A stretch of DNA of 64,000 nt from Cohnella algarum (GTDB lineage: Bacteria; Bacillota; Bacilli; Paenibacillales; Paenibacillaceae), in NCBI RefSeq assembly GCF_016937515.1, contig NZ_JAFHKM010000002.1, forward strand, positions 2,847,001-2,911,000. The letters are read 5' to 3'. The position numbers and the translations under genes are program-made. The notes beneath the pieces were generated by a model that saw only the letters and a program-made list of their open reading frames with translations, made no database searches and was not told where the DNA came from. Each line of letters opens with the position of its first letter. The stretch's first letter is position 1. Positions 44,419 to 53,400 of this stretch are shown here, piece by piece.

Positions 44419-45672
44419 ATGAATGCGGAACGCTTGGGCGAAATTTTGCAAGCCATTAACGAAATCGGCGCGACGGAGGAATTCGGCGTCACGCGTCTCG
44501 CATATACGAAGGAACATTGGGCGGCCAACGAATGGTTTATCCGGCAATGCCGGGAGGAAGGGCTGTCTGTAACGATAGATGCCTGCGGCAACGTGATCGC
44601 CCGCAGGGAAGGGAGCGATCCGGGCTTGCCGGCCGTCGCCTGCGGCTCCCATCTGGACACCGTCCAGAACGGAGGGCGATACGACGGGACGCTGGGCGTC
44701 GCGGCCGGGCTCGAGGTCGTGAAAAGCCTGAACGAACGGGGAATCGCCACCCGGCATCCGATCGAAATCATTTCGTTCGCCTGCGAGGAGTCGGCCCGGT
44801 TCGGCGTTTCGACGATCGGCAGCAAGGCGATGGCGGGCCTGATCGACAAGGAGCGGCTGAGAGAGCTGGCCGACCGCGACGGCGTCACGTTTCCCGAGGC
44901 GCTGGCGGAAGTGTCGCTCGATTTCGAGAACATCGAGTCGGCGGCGCGGCGCAAGGAAGAACTGAAGGCGTTCCTCGAGCTGCACATCGAGCAGGGACCG
45001 GTGCTGGAAAACGGCGGCCTGCAGGTCGGGATCGCCACCGGGATCGCGGCGCCGACGCGGTTCGAGCTGACGATTCAGGGCAAGGCGTCGCATTCCGGCA
45101 CGACGCCGATGAACATGCGGAAGGACGCGCTGATCGGAGCGGCGGAAATCATTACGAGGCTGGAAGAAGCGGCGTTGGCCGAGGCGTCGCACGGCACGGT
45201 GGCGACCGCCGGCGTCTGCGAGGTAACGCCCGGCGCGATGAACGTCGTGCCCGACCGGGCGAGGCTCAAAATCGATATCCGCGGCACCGACAAAGCGTCC
45301 CGGCGCGCCGTGCTGGAGCGCATCTCCGCCGCGGTCGCCGATATGGAATCGCGCCGCGGCCTCGCGGCGAGCTTCCATTTGCTGAGCGACGAAGAGCCGG
45401 TCTCGCTCGACGGGCAAATCGCGGCTTACCTGACGCGCAGGAGCGAGGAGCTCGGGCTTGCCGGCGTCCGGATGGTCAGCGGCGCGGGGCACGACGCCAT
45501 GAACATGGCGCGGCTGTGCCCGACAGGCCTTATTTTTATTCCGAGCCGCGAGGGCATCAGCCACCACAAGGACGAATTCAGCTCGCTGCAGCAAATCGCG
45601 AACGGCGTTCTCCTGCTGGAAGAAGCGATTCTTCATTACGCGGAGGTCGTCCGAGAAGGAGGGAGATCATGA
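44419..45672 (+). CDS. M20 family carbamoylase/ureidase (Zn-dependent amidohydrolase)
   Basis: 417 residues from ATG at 44419 (GATGAGGTGAAAAGC in front); upstream in-frame ATG at 44386 is possible. Family marks: CGSHLDTVQNGGRYDGTLGV, FACEESARFGVSTIGSKAM, ELHIEQGPVLENGGLQVGIA, SHSGTTPMNMRKDAL and GAGHDAMNMA. Relatives hydrolyse N-carbamoyl amino acids, beta-ureidopropionate or allantoate. Placed directly before pyrK-pyrD (4-nt overlap), N-carbamoyl-aspartate or N-carbamoyl-beta-alanine are the likely substrates. Confidence 0.88.
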   Translation: MNAERLGEILQAINEIGATEEFGVTRLAYTKEHWAANEWFIRQCREEGLSVTIDACGNVIARREGSDPGLPAVACGSHLDTVQNGGRYDGTLGVAAGLEVVKSLNERGIATRHPIEIISFACEESARFGVSTIGSKAMAGLIDKERLRELADRDGVTFPEALAEVSLDFENIESAARRKEELKAFLELHIEQGPVLENGGLQVGIATGIAAPTRFELTIQGKASHSGTTPMNMRKDALIGAAEIITRLEEAALAEASHGTVATAGVCEVTPGAMNVVPDRARLKIDIRGTDKASRRAVLERISAAVADMESRRGLAASFHLLSDEEPVSLDGQIAAYLTRRSEELGLAGVRMVSGAGHDAMNMARLCPTGLIFIPSREGISHHKDEFSSLQQIANGVLLLEEAILHYAEVVREGGRS

Positions 45673-46457
45673 AGGCGGCAAAGCTTCGGGTTTTGGAAAA
45701 TCGGCAAGTCAGCGAGCGTTACTGGCACATGGTCGTGGACGCCGCGGAGCTTCCGGACGAGGTCAAGCCCGGACAGTTTTTCAACGTTCGCTGCGCGGAC
45801 GAAATTTATCCGCTGCTGCGGCGCCCGTTCAGCATCTATAAAATCAACAAGCGGGAACGCACGCTGGAATTCCTGTACTTGGTCAAAGGCGTCGGCACCC
45901 AGCGGCTCACGGAAATTCGGGCGGGGGAAAAGGCCGACGTGTTCGGACCGCTCGGCACCGGCTTCAACCTGAACGCGGAGGACGGGGCGATGCTGATGCT
46001 CGCCCGCGGCGTCGGCATCGCCACGCTGGCCGCGCTGGCGCAGGAAGCCGCCGAGAAAGGCGTGAGGAGCGTCGCGGTGCTGAGCGCGCGCAGCCGCAAC
46101 GACCTGCTCGCGGCCGAAACGCTGGAAAGCTACGGCGCGAAGGTGTACAAGGTCACCGACGAAGAAGGCAACAGCGACGTGGCGTCCGTCGGGAAGCTGC
46201 TGGAGGGGATTTTCCGCGAGGAGAACATTACGGCGGCTTATACGTGCGGCTCCAAGCGTCTCGCGGAGCTGCTGCAGCGGATGGCCGCGGACAAGCATAT
46301 TTTCGCGGAAATCGCGCTGGAAGAAAACATGGGCTGCGCGATGGGCGTCTGCTTCGCCTGCGTGTGCGACATTCAGGAGCAGGACGGCTCCGTGCGCACG
46401 GTGCGGGTGTGCAAGGAAGGCCCCGTATTCCCGCTCGAACAGGTGGTGATCGCATGA
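45669..46457 (+). CDS. pyrK: Dihydroorotate dehydrogenase electron-transfer subunit (PyrK)
   Basis: 262 residues from ATG at 45669 (GAGAAGGAGGGAGATC in front), overlapping the carbamoylase stop by 4 nt; the long upstream opening is a shadow of that gene. FAD-binding RRPFSIYKINK, an NAD region (MLMLARGVGIATLAALA) and a 2Fe-2S site ENMGCAMGVCFACVCD ... VCKEGP. It links PyrD to NAD(H). That coupling works in both directions, so it would also serve orotate reduction. Confidence 0.93.
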   Translation: MKAAKLRVLENRQVSERYWHMVVDAAELPDEVKPGQFFNVRCADEIYPLLRRPFSIYKINKRERTLEFLYLVKGVGTQRLTEIRAGEKADVFGPLGTGFNLNAEDGAMLMLARGVGIATLAALAQEAAEKGVRSVAVLSARSRNDLLAAETLESYGAKVYKVTDEEGNSDVASVGKLLEGIFREENITAAYTCGSKRLAELLQRMAADKHIFAEIALEENMGCAMGVCFACVCDIQEQDGSVRTVRVCKEGPVFPLEQVVIA

Positions 46458-47389
46458 GCGAAACCCGCGTCACTCCGGAAACGTTGAATCTGGAAGTCCG
46501 CATCGGCGGGCTGCGGCTGCAAAACCCGATCATGCCGGCATCGGGCGCGTTCGGGCAGGAGATGGACGAGGTCGTCGACTTCAACCGCATCGCGGCGATC
46601 GTTCCGAAGAGCATCACGAAGGAGCCTCGCAAGGGCAATCTGACGCCGCGGGTGTGCGAGGTGCCGGGCGGGATGATCAATTCGATCGGCATTCAGAGCA
46701 AGGGGCTCGAGTACTACCTTGCGAAGACGATCCCTTCCTTCAAGGGCTACGACGTGCCCCTCATTTCCAGCATCTCCGCCGACTCGGTCGAAGAATTCGC
46801 GGAGATGGCGGAAACGATCGGCGCGCTGCCGGAAGTGGCCGCGCTGGAGCTGAACATCTCGTGCCCGAATTTGAAGGGCAACGGACTCGCGTTCGGGATG
46901 GACCCGGAAGTAACCCGCCGTCTGATGGTCCGAGTGAAAGAGGTCACGGACAAGCCGATCATCGCCAAGCTGTCGCCGAACGTGACCAGCATCCAGGAAA
47001 TCGCGATCGCCGCCGAGGAAGGCGGGGCCGACGCCTTGAACGTCGCAAACACGATTTTGGCGATGGCGATCGATATCCATTCGCGGCGGCCGAAAATCGG
47101 CAATGTCATGGGCGGCCTGTCCGGTCCGTCCGTCAAGCCGATCATCGTGCGGATGATCTACCAGGTTCGTCAGGTATCGAAGCTGCCGATCATCGGCTGC
47201 GGCGGCGTCATGAACGGCGAAGACGCCATCGAGATGATGCTGGCCGGCGCGACGGCGGTGCAGGTCGGCACCGCGAGCTTCATCAATCCGACGGCGCTCA
47301 CGGATATTTTGGAGGAAATCAAAGGCTACATGGTTCAGTACCAGATTCGCGACGTAAACGAACTGATCGGCGGCGTCCGGATCTCGTAA
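46454..47389 (+). CDS. pyrD: Dihydroorotate dehydrogenase, class 1B catalytic subunit (PyrD)
   Basis: 311 residues from ATG at 46454, overlapping pyrK by 4 nt. FMN barrel with NPIMPASGAFGQEMDEVVDF, the catalytic Cys in LNISCPNLKGNG (class 1 type), ANTILAMAIDIHSRRPKIGN and GGLSGPSVKPIIVRM. Together with PyrK it forms the NAD-linked class 1B enzyme. The next gene, pyrF, is decayed. Confidence 0.93.
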   Translation: MSETRVTPETLNLEVRIGGLRLQNPIMPASGAFGQEMDEVVDFNRIAAIVPKSITKEPRKGNLTPRVCEVPGGMINSIGIQSKGLEYYLAKTIPSFKGYDVPLISSISADSVEEFAEMAETIGALPEVAALELNISCPNLKGNGLAFGMDPEVTRRLMVRVKEVTDKPIIAKLSPNVTSIQEIAIAAEEGGADALNVANTILAMAIDIHSRRPKIGNVMGGLSGPSVKPIIVRMIYQVRQVSKLPIIGCGGVMNGEDAIEMMLAGATAVQVGTASFINPTALTDILEEIKGYMVQYQIRDVNELIGGVRIS

Positions 47390-47422
47390 GTCTGCATGGA
47401 TTTCGGCAAAGGATGTGAAGGC

Positions 47423-47851
47423 ATGTTTCTGAATCGTCCTCGATCGCGGATCATCCTTGCCCTCGACACGCCCGACCGGACCGAGAGCTTCCGCGTTCTC
47501 GACGCTTGCCGGGACGCGGTCGACGCCGTTACGCATCCCGGGGGGCTCGAGTATACGAGACCTCATTCGCGATTCGCGGAAATTCGCCGAGATGGCGGCA
47601 TATCTGGTCTGTTTTGACATTCAGGCTCCGGGCATTTGCCCGGAGCAAATTCGCGTTTTGCGGGATACGGTAGGACCATTATCGCGTGCGGGGTGGCTGC
47701 CCAAGCGGAACGATACAGGCAGCCATTGCGGCCGGCGCGGACGATGCCATGCAACATGCCCTCGGTGATCGAGGGAGAACGGGTCGCGCGGGAATGGCTG
47801 GAGGAAATCCGCCGCGATATGAACGAACAACGACAGAATGTAGCAGTATAG
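47423..47851 (+). pseudogene. pyrF: Decayed pyrF (orotidine-5'-phosphate decarboxylase)
   Basis: Pieces of one protein are found in order but in three frames: RIILALDTPDRTESFRVLDA (47423 frame), RKFAEMAAYLVCFDI (47457 frame), [11 protein letters not shown], then [15 protein letters not shown] (47686 frame) and [18 protein letters not shown]. These match the start and end of PyrF of the roughly 220-residue type, but about a third of the middle is missing. Several frameshifts plus a deletion mean it is dead, unlike the single-base breaks elsewhere in the window. Position right after pyrD is the usual pyrF place. Confidence 0.75.
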
Positions 47852-47883
47852 CAGTATATCTTGCATTTCGGAGGTTGGGCTTC

Positions 47884-49587
47884 ATGGTTCTTCTTCGCAA
47901 TCTGAATATTCGCTATAAAATTTTGCTGCTGAATTCGGCAGCCATTGTCGGAATGCTCATCATCGCGACTGTCGGTTTTTACTATACGTACGACATGTCG
48001 AAAAATTCGGAAGAGATGTACAAGGAACGGCTTACTCCTATCCAGCTCGTCGGCAACGTACAGTTGAAAAAAGAAACGAGCGATTCGCGGCTGCTGGAGT
48101 TCATGCTGACCAAGGACGAATTGCTCCGGATGCGAATCGGAGATTTGAGGGAAGAAATCGATGCTTCCGTGTCCGAACTGGAGAAGATCGCGGCAAACGA
48201 CGCGAAAGCGACAGAGCTGCTAAACCGGTACAAAGAGCTGATTCCCGCCTATCGGGAAGCCGCGAACAGCTTGATGGACTTGGCGTTATCCGGACAGGAC
48301 GCGCAAGCCTACGATGTTTTTGTCAATCAGGTCAGCATTCTCGGGGGCCAGATCGGCGACGTGCTGAACGAACTGGCCGTCTATAACGAACAAGTCGCCG
48401 GCGATTTATACGAGAGCACGCAAAGCCAGCGCACCCTCTCCCAAACGATCGTCATCGTCATTTCCTTGCTGCTCATCGGCCTGTTCCTGTGGCTCGGTCT
48501 CTTGATCAGCCGCTATATCACGAAACCGGTTCGGGAATTGCAGGATTTGATGGGGAAGGCCGCGGAGGGCGATTTGTCGGTAAAAGGCACGCATGCGTAT
48601 AAGGACGAAGTCGGCAAGCTGACGGAATCGTTCAATGCGATGATGGGCAACCTGCGGGGACTGATCTCGCAAGTAGCGGAAAACGCTCTGACGCTGTCGG
48701 CCAGTTCGCAGCAGCTTTCCGCGAGCGCCGAGCAAGGAACGTTCGCTTCGGAACAGATCGCCGCATCGAGCGAGAAATTGGCGGGAGCGCTGGAACGGCA
48801 AAGGAACAGCGCCCAGGATGCGTACGACGCGGTAGAGTACATAAGAGAAAAAATCGATACGCTGGAAACCGTCGGAAACGAAATGTACCATATTGCGGGC
48901 GAGGCGGCCGCCGTATCCAAAGAAGGAGCGGTTACCGTTCAATCCGTTTCCGGCCAGATGAATTCGATTTACGCGTTCGTAAGCGACATGAGCTCGTTCG
49001 TTGGGATGCTGACGCGCCATATCGCCGAAATCGAACGCAGCGTCCGCACGATTCAGGAGTTGTCTACGCAGACGAACGTTCTGGCGCTTAACGCGACCAT
49101 CGAAGCGGCACGCGCCGGCGAAGCCGGGCGAGGCTTCGCGGTCGTCGCTGAAGAGGTGCGGGCGCTGGCGGAATCGTCCACCGGCTCCTCGAAGCAAATT
49201 ACCGGCCTGCTCGGCCAAATCGGGTCCGAGATGGAGCGCATCAACCGGTCCATGCAGCACGGGCTGAAAGAAGCCGAGCAGGGCATCGCCCAAACGAAGC
49301 ATACCGAAGCCGCGTTCCAACGGATCGACGGCTCGGTCGATTCCGTGGCCGAGCACGTATCCGGCATGAAAGAAGCGATCGAGCAATTGGCCGCCAGCCG
49401 CGAGCAGATCGTCACGGTGATGGAGGTGGTCAACGGCGTCGCGGAGCAGGGCATCGCGGCGAGCCGGGACAATGTCGCCTCCACGCAGGAGCAGCTTTCG
49501 AGCATGGAGGAAATCCGGCACGCCACGCAGTCGCTGGCCGAATTGGCCGAAGAGCTGCAAACGAAAATTCAACATTTCAAGCTGTAA
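47884..49587 (+). CDS. Methyl-accepting chemotaxis protein
   Basis: 567 residues from ATG at 47884 with CGGAGGTTGGGCTTC; the frame is open further left over the pyrF remnant. Membrane segments lie at about 13-35 and 188-212, with a helical (4HB-type) sensor between them. HAMP follows ([20 protein letters not shown]), then the signalling coiled coil with the hairpin tip [20 protein letters not shown] (about 406-425). It passes a ligand signal to CheA/CheW. The ligand is not evident, although its place after the pyrimidine genes invites a pyrimidine test. Confidence 0.95.
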   Translation: MVLLRNLNIRYKILLLNSAAIVGMLIIATVGFYYTYDMSKNSEEMYKERLTPIQLVGNVQLKKETSDSRLLEFMLTKDELLRMRIGDLREEIDASVSELEKIAANDAKATELLNRYKELIPAYREAANSLMDLALSGQDAQAYDVFVNQVSILGGQIGDVLNELAVYNEQVAGDLYESTQSQRTLSQTIVIVISLLLIGLFLWLGLLISRYITKPVRELQDLMGKAAEGDLSVKGTHAYKDEVGKLTESFNAMMGNLRGLISQVAENALTLSASSQQLSASAEQGTFASEQIAASSEKLAGALERQRNSAQDAYDAVEYIREKIDTLETVGNEMYHIAGEAAAVSKEGAVTVQSVSGQMNSIYAFVSDMSSFVGMLTRHIAEIERSVRTIQELSTQTNVLALNATIEAARAGEAGRGFAVVAEEVRALAESSTGSSKQITGLLGQIGSEMERINRSMQHGLKEAEQGIAQTKHTEAAFQRIDGSVDSVAEHVSGMKEAIEQLAASREQIVTVMEVVNGVAEQGIAASRDNVASTQEQLSSMEEIRHATQSLAELAEELQTKIQHFKL

Positions 49588-49592
49588 GCCGG

Positions 49593-49628
49593 GAAGCGCG
49601 CGGACTCGAAGACGTCTGCGCGCTTTTT
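49593..49628 (+). terminator. Rho-independent terminator after the chemoreceptor gene
   Basis: AAGCGCGCGGA and TCTGCGCGCTT pair around CTCGAAGACG, followed by TTTG. It starts 6 nt after the stop codon. Confidence 0.75.
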
Positions 49629-49640
49629 GCGTTAGAGGGG

Positions 49641-49975
49641 CAAGTTTCGGTATCCCCGTCGCTCAGAGGAGTTGTTGCGTTTCGTGTTGCCTAGTGCCGG
49701 TATCCCGCCGCTCAGAGGAGTTGTTGCGTTTCGTGTTGCCTAGTGCGTACCCCGTCGCTCAGAGGAGTTGTTGCGTTTCGTGTTGCCTAGTGCCGGTATC
49801 CCCGTCGCTCAGAGGAGTTGTTGCGTTTCGTGTTGCCTAGTGCCGGTATCCCCGTCGCTCAGGGGTGTGGCTGCGTTTCGCGCAGCCTAGTGACGATAAC
49901 CCCGCCGCTCAGAGGAGTTGTTGCGTTTCGCTCACCTAGTGACGATATCCCCGTCGCTCAGAGGGGGATTTCCTC
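49641..49975. repeat. 50-bp tandem repeat, 7 copies
   Basis: GCTCAG recurs at 49661, 49710, 49757, 49807, 49857, 49907 and 49956. The unit reads about CCCCGTCGCTCAGAGGAG, TTGTTGCGTTTCGTGTTGCC, TAGTGCCGGTAT. The last three copies vary more. It begins right after the terminator of the chemoreceptor gene. I see no coding sense in it. Confidence 0.95.
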
Positions 49976-50040
49976 CAAACGTACGTTTTCCGCTCCAGTC
50001 CTCGTGTCCGCATCGCTTTTTCGCCTTAGGGCCCGCCCGC

Positions 50041-50238
50041 TCACAAGTCGCGAGTCATGTCTTTGTTTTTCAGCCGCTCCCGTAAAGAACCGCGCTGCAT
50101 ATCCGAAGGAAACTCCTCCCCATGCTGTCGAATTCGCTCGCTTTCCGGCGCTTCCGACGTCGCTTTTTCGTCAGATGGTCCTATGACTTTTCGGTGAAAA
50201 ATGTGACCGTGATGACAAAAACGATGACAAACGATCAC
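50041..50238 (-). CDS. Possible small hydrophilic protein
   Basis: A 65-residue frame from GTG at 50238, without a ribosome binding site. The C-terminal 45 residues look protein-like (ESERIRQHGEEFPSDMQRGS, LRERLKNKDMTRDL) with sensible codon use; the N-terminal 17 residues may be spurious. If not real, 49976-50415 holds no gene. Confidence 0.35.
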   Translation of the reverse strand: MIVCHRFCHHGHIFHRKVIGPSDEKATSEAPESERIRQHGEEFPSDMQRGSLRERLKNKDMTRDL

Positions 50239-50415
50239 TGGTCGAAAACGCCCGGCAAAATTACGCTGAAATGAGCAGAACCTCGCACGAGCGAAGCCGA
50301 CTCCGGCGAGGACGGTTCATTGTGCCGGATCGATCGCCGTTAACCGGATCGGATACGTCTCAAATGGGCCGGGCCCATACGAAGACCGAAGTCGAATCAA
50401 GGGAGGAACTTACAG

Positions 50416-53400
50416 GTGTTACGGAAATCGCGTGAAGCAAGGAGCGAATCGGCGAAAATCGGAGGGGCGCCGAACTTCAAGCGCCGTTGGCGGCGCGCGC
50501 GGAATTGCGGGTTGACCGGGCTGCTCGCCTTGTCGCTGCTGACGGGCAGCGTCGGGCAGCTTGCCTATGCGCAGGAACGGCCGGCTGCCGATCCTCTGGC
50601 GTCGCTCGACGATTGGATCGGGCAACTGGTCGGAGAGCCGCAAGATGAAAACGGGATTTCGATCGGGGATGCCGTATACGGGGATGAAGGGAGCTTCTCC
50701 GTTGCGGATGCTGTATATGGCCTTCCGGTCAAGATCAGCGCTGCTGTCGGAGGAGCGCCGGGCACGGGCGACAGCATGTCCCCCTCGGCGAGCGGGGACG
50801 GCCGGTATGTGGCGTTCGCATCGACGGGTACAAATCTGGTGGATGGGGATACGAACGGCAAGCAGGACGTGTTCCTCCACGATCGGCAGCTCGGCACGAC
50901 GAAGCGGGTAAGCGTCTCCGCCGGGGGCGAGGCGAACGGCGACAGCTATGCGCCTTATGTCAGCTTCGACGGGTCGTACGTGCTGTTCACGTCGAAGGCG
51001 ACCAATCTGGTTGCCGACGATACGAACAACCACGAGGACCTGTTTCTCTACGAGGCGGCATCAGATATGGTGCACCGGGTTGCCGCGTACGTATCCGGCT
51101 CGGAATACGCCGGGATGGGCAGTTCCTACGGGATCAGCGCGGACGGCCGGTATGTCGCCTATGCGGGCAAAACCGGCTCGACCGGCGATCACGACATTTG
51201 GCTGCTGGACCGGCGGACAAGCGTTGTGAAGCGCATCGCCCGGCAAAATTACATCTACGAGACGTTCCGGGCGAGGGTGTCGATCAGCGCGGACGGCCGC
51301 TTTATCGCCTTCGATTCGAGAGGCACGAGGATCGTGCCCGACGATACGCGAACGAATATCGGCGCGAACGACCGGGCGGTCTATTTGTACGATGCCGCGC
51401 TGGACGAAATGAAGATGATCAGCCGGTCTCCGTCCGGCGAGCGCGGCAATCATTACAGCTATTATCCGATCGTAAGCGCCAATGGCCGTTATGTCGCCTA
51501 TTTATCCAAAGCGAGCAATATCGTCCCGGCGGATACGCAAAATACGCAGGACGTATACGTTTATGACCGACTGACCGGCACGACGGAGCTGGCCAGCCCG
51601 AACGGCCAGGGCGCGCAGGTCGACTCGGATGCCTACGATCCGTCGATCAGCGCGGACGGGCGCTACATATCGTTCCACGCCGACGGAGCTTTCGATCTGG
51701 CTGACGGCGGCAGGACGGACGTGTACGTACGCGACCGGGTTGCCGGCACGACGCGCTGGGTCAGCAAGACGGCGGGCGGCGGCAACGCCGATCAGCCGGC
51801 GGATCGGGCGGTGCTGAGCGCGGACGGAGGCACTGTCCTTTTTGAGACGAGCGCGACGAATATGACGGAGACGGCCGATGCGGACGCCGTCCGGGATTTG
51901 TATGCCGTAGCGCTGCAGACGGATGCCGTAGCGCCCGAATGGCCGGAAGGCGCGTCCGTAACCGCCGCGCCCGGAGGCACGTATATTGCGCTGAGCTGGC
52001 CGGCCGTGCCGGGAGCGACCTGGTACAAGGTGTCGATCGACGGCCGGGTCGCGGGCGTGACGTCCGATACGTCGTTCGCTTTCGACGGGCTGGTGCCGGG
52101 AACGGCGCACAGCTATCGCGTGGCGGCGGGGACGTCCGGCTATGTTTGGTCGGAGTGGACGCCGGAATCGATGGCGACGACGCTGTCCGAACGGGAGACG
52201 ACGGCTCCGCCTGCCGCGAACATGACGGTTGCGCCGGTGCTCGGCGGCGCGCAGGTCGCGTGGACGTATCCCGCGGATCCCGACGTCGTCGGGGCGAAGG
52301 TGCGCTGGCGCAAGCCGGGCGGCACCGTCTACGAGTCGCCGCTGTACCCGAGAAGCGTCACCTCCGCGATCGTGCCGAATTTGGAGAACGGCGTCTCCTA
52401 CGAGTTGTCGGTCGCCATCGTAGACGGCGACGGCAATCGGGGCGAAAGCCCGTGGACGCGAAGCAAGCTGCCGAACGGTCCGGCGCTGGTGCGAATCGAC
52501 GTGCTGCGGGGAACGGGGCAGCCCGCGCCCAGCTACAACGCGCAGGCGCTCGACTTGAGCGCCGACGGCCGCTATACGCTGTTCGCAACCGACATGCACG
52601 GACTTGTTCCGGAGGACGATCGGGCGGAACCGTACAATCCGTATTCCTCCACGCACCAGCTGTATTTGTACGACGCGGACCTCGGCTCCGTCACTCTCGT
52701 CAGCCGCAGCGCCGACGGCAAGCCGGGCAACGGCAATTCGAACAACGGTTCGATCAGCGGCGACGGCCGATACGTCGCCTTCGGCTCCCGGGCGTCGAAT
52801 CTGCTCCCAAATACGCCGGATACGAACGGCAGGTGGGACGTGTTCCTGCTGGACCGCGACGTGAACGCCAACGGCGTCTTCGACGAACCGGGCGACACCT
52901 CGTTGTCGAAAATCAGCACGCCGCTCGGGGACGGCGGCCAAGCGGACGGCGACAGCTCGGGTCCCGACATGAGCGCCGACGGCAGCACGATCGTATTCAG
53001 CACGAACGCGCGAAACCTCGTGGAAGGGGCGCCGACCGCAGGTTATTACAACGTCATCTACGATACCGTCACCCGCGAGATGGGGCCGCTGATCATGCCC
53101 AACGGCGAATCGCCGGGAACGGGCGGCGACGCGATGGACATCAGCGCCGACGGCAAGACGATGGTCTTCTACACGTACAAGCCGCTCGTCGATAGCGATA
53201 ACAACGATACCTTCGACACGTACTGGTACGACCGACGCGATCCGGAAAGGCCGCGCATCGTCTGGCTGAGCAGCCTCATTGCCAATCGAAAAAATGCCGG
53301 TTCGGCCTACCTGGACGGCAGCGGCAGGTATGCGGCGTTCAACATGACGATGTCGAACAATAGCAGGCAGGCATTCGTGTTCGACTCCCAGGCACCGGAG

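Noticed and set aside
44517..45668. Upstream extension of the pyrK frame inside the carbamoylase gene
   Set aside because: Shadow frame; pyrK starts at 45669 with GGAGG and an ATGA overlap.
47686..47883. Upstream extension of the chemoreceptor frame
   Set aside because: It reads through the pyrF remnant; the ATG at 47884 has GGAGG and begins the normal membrane segment.
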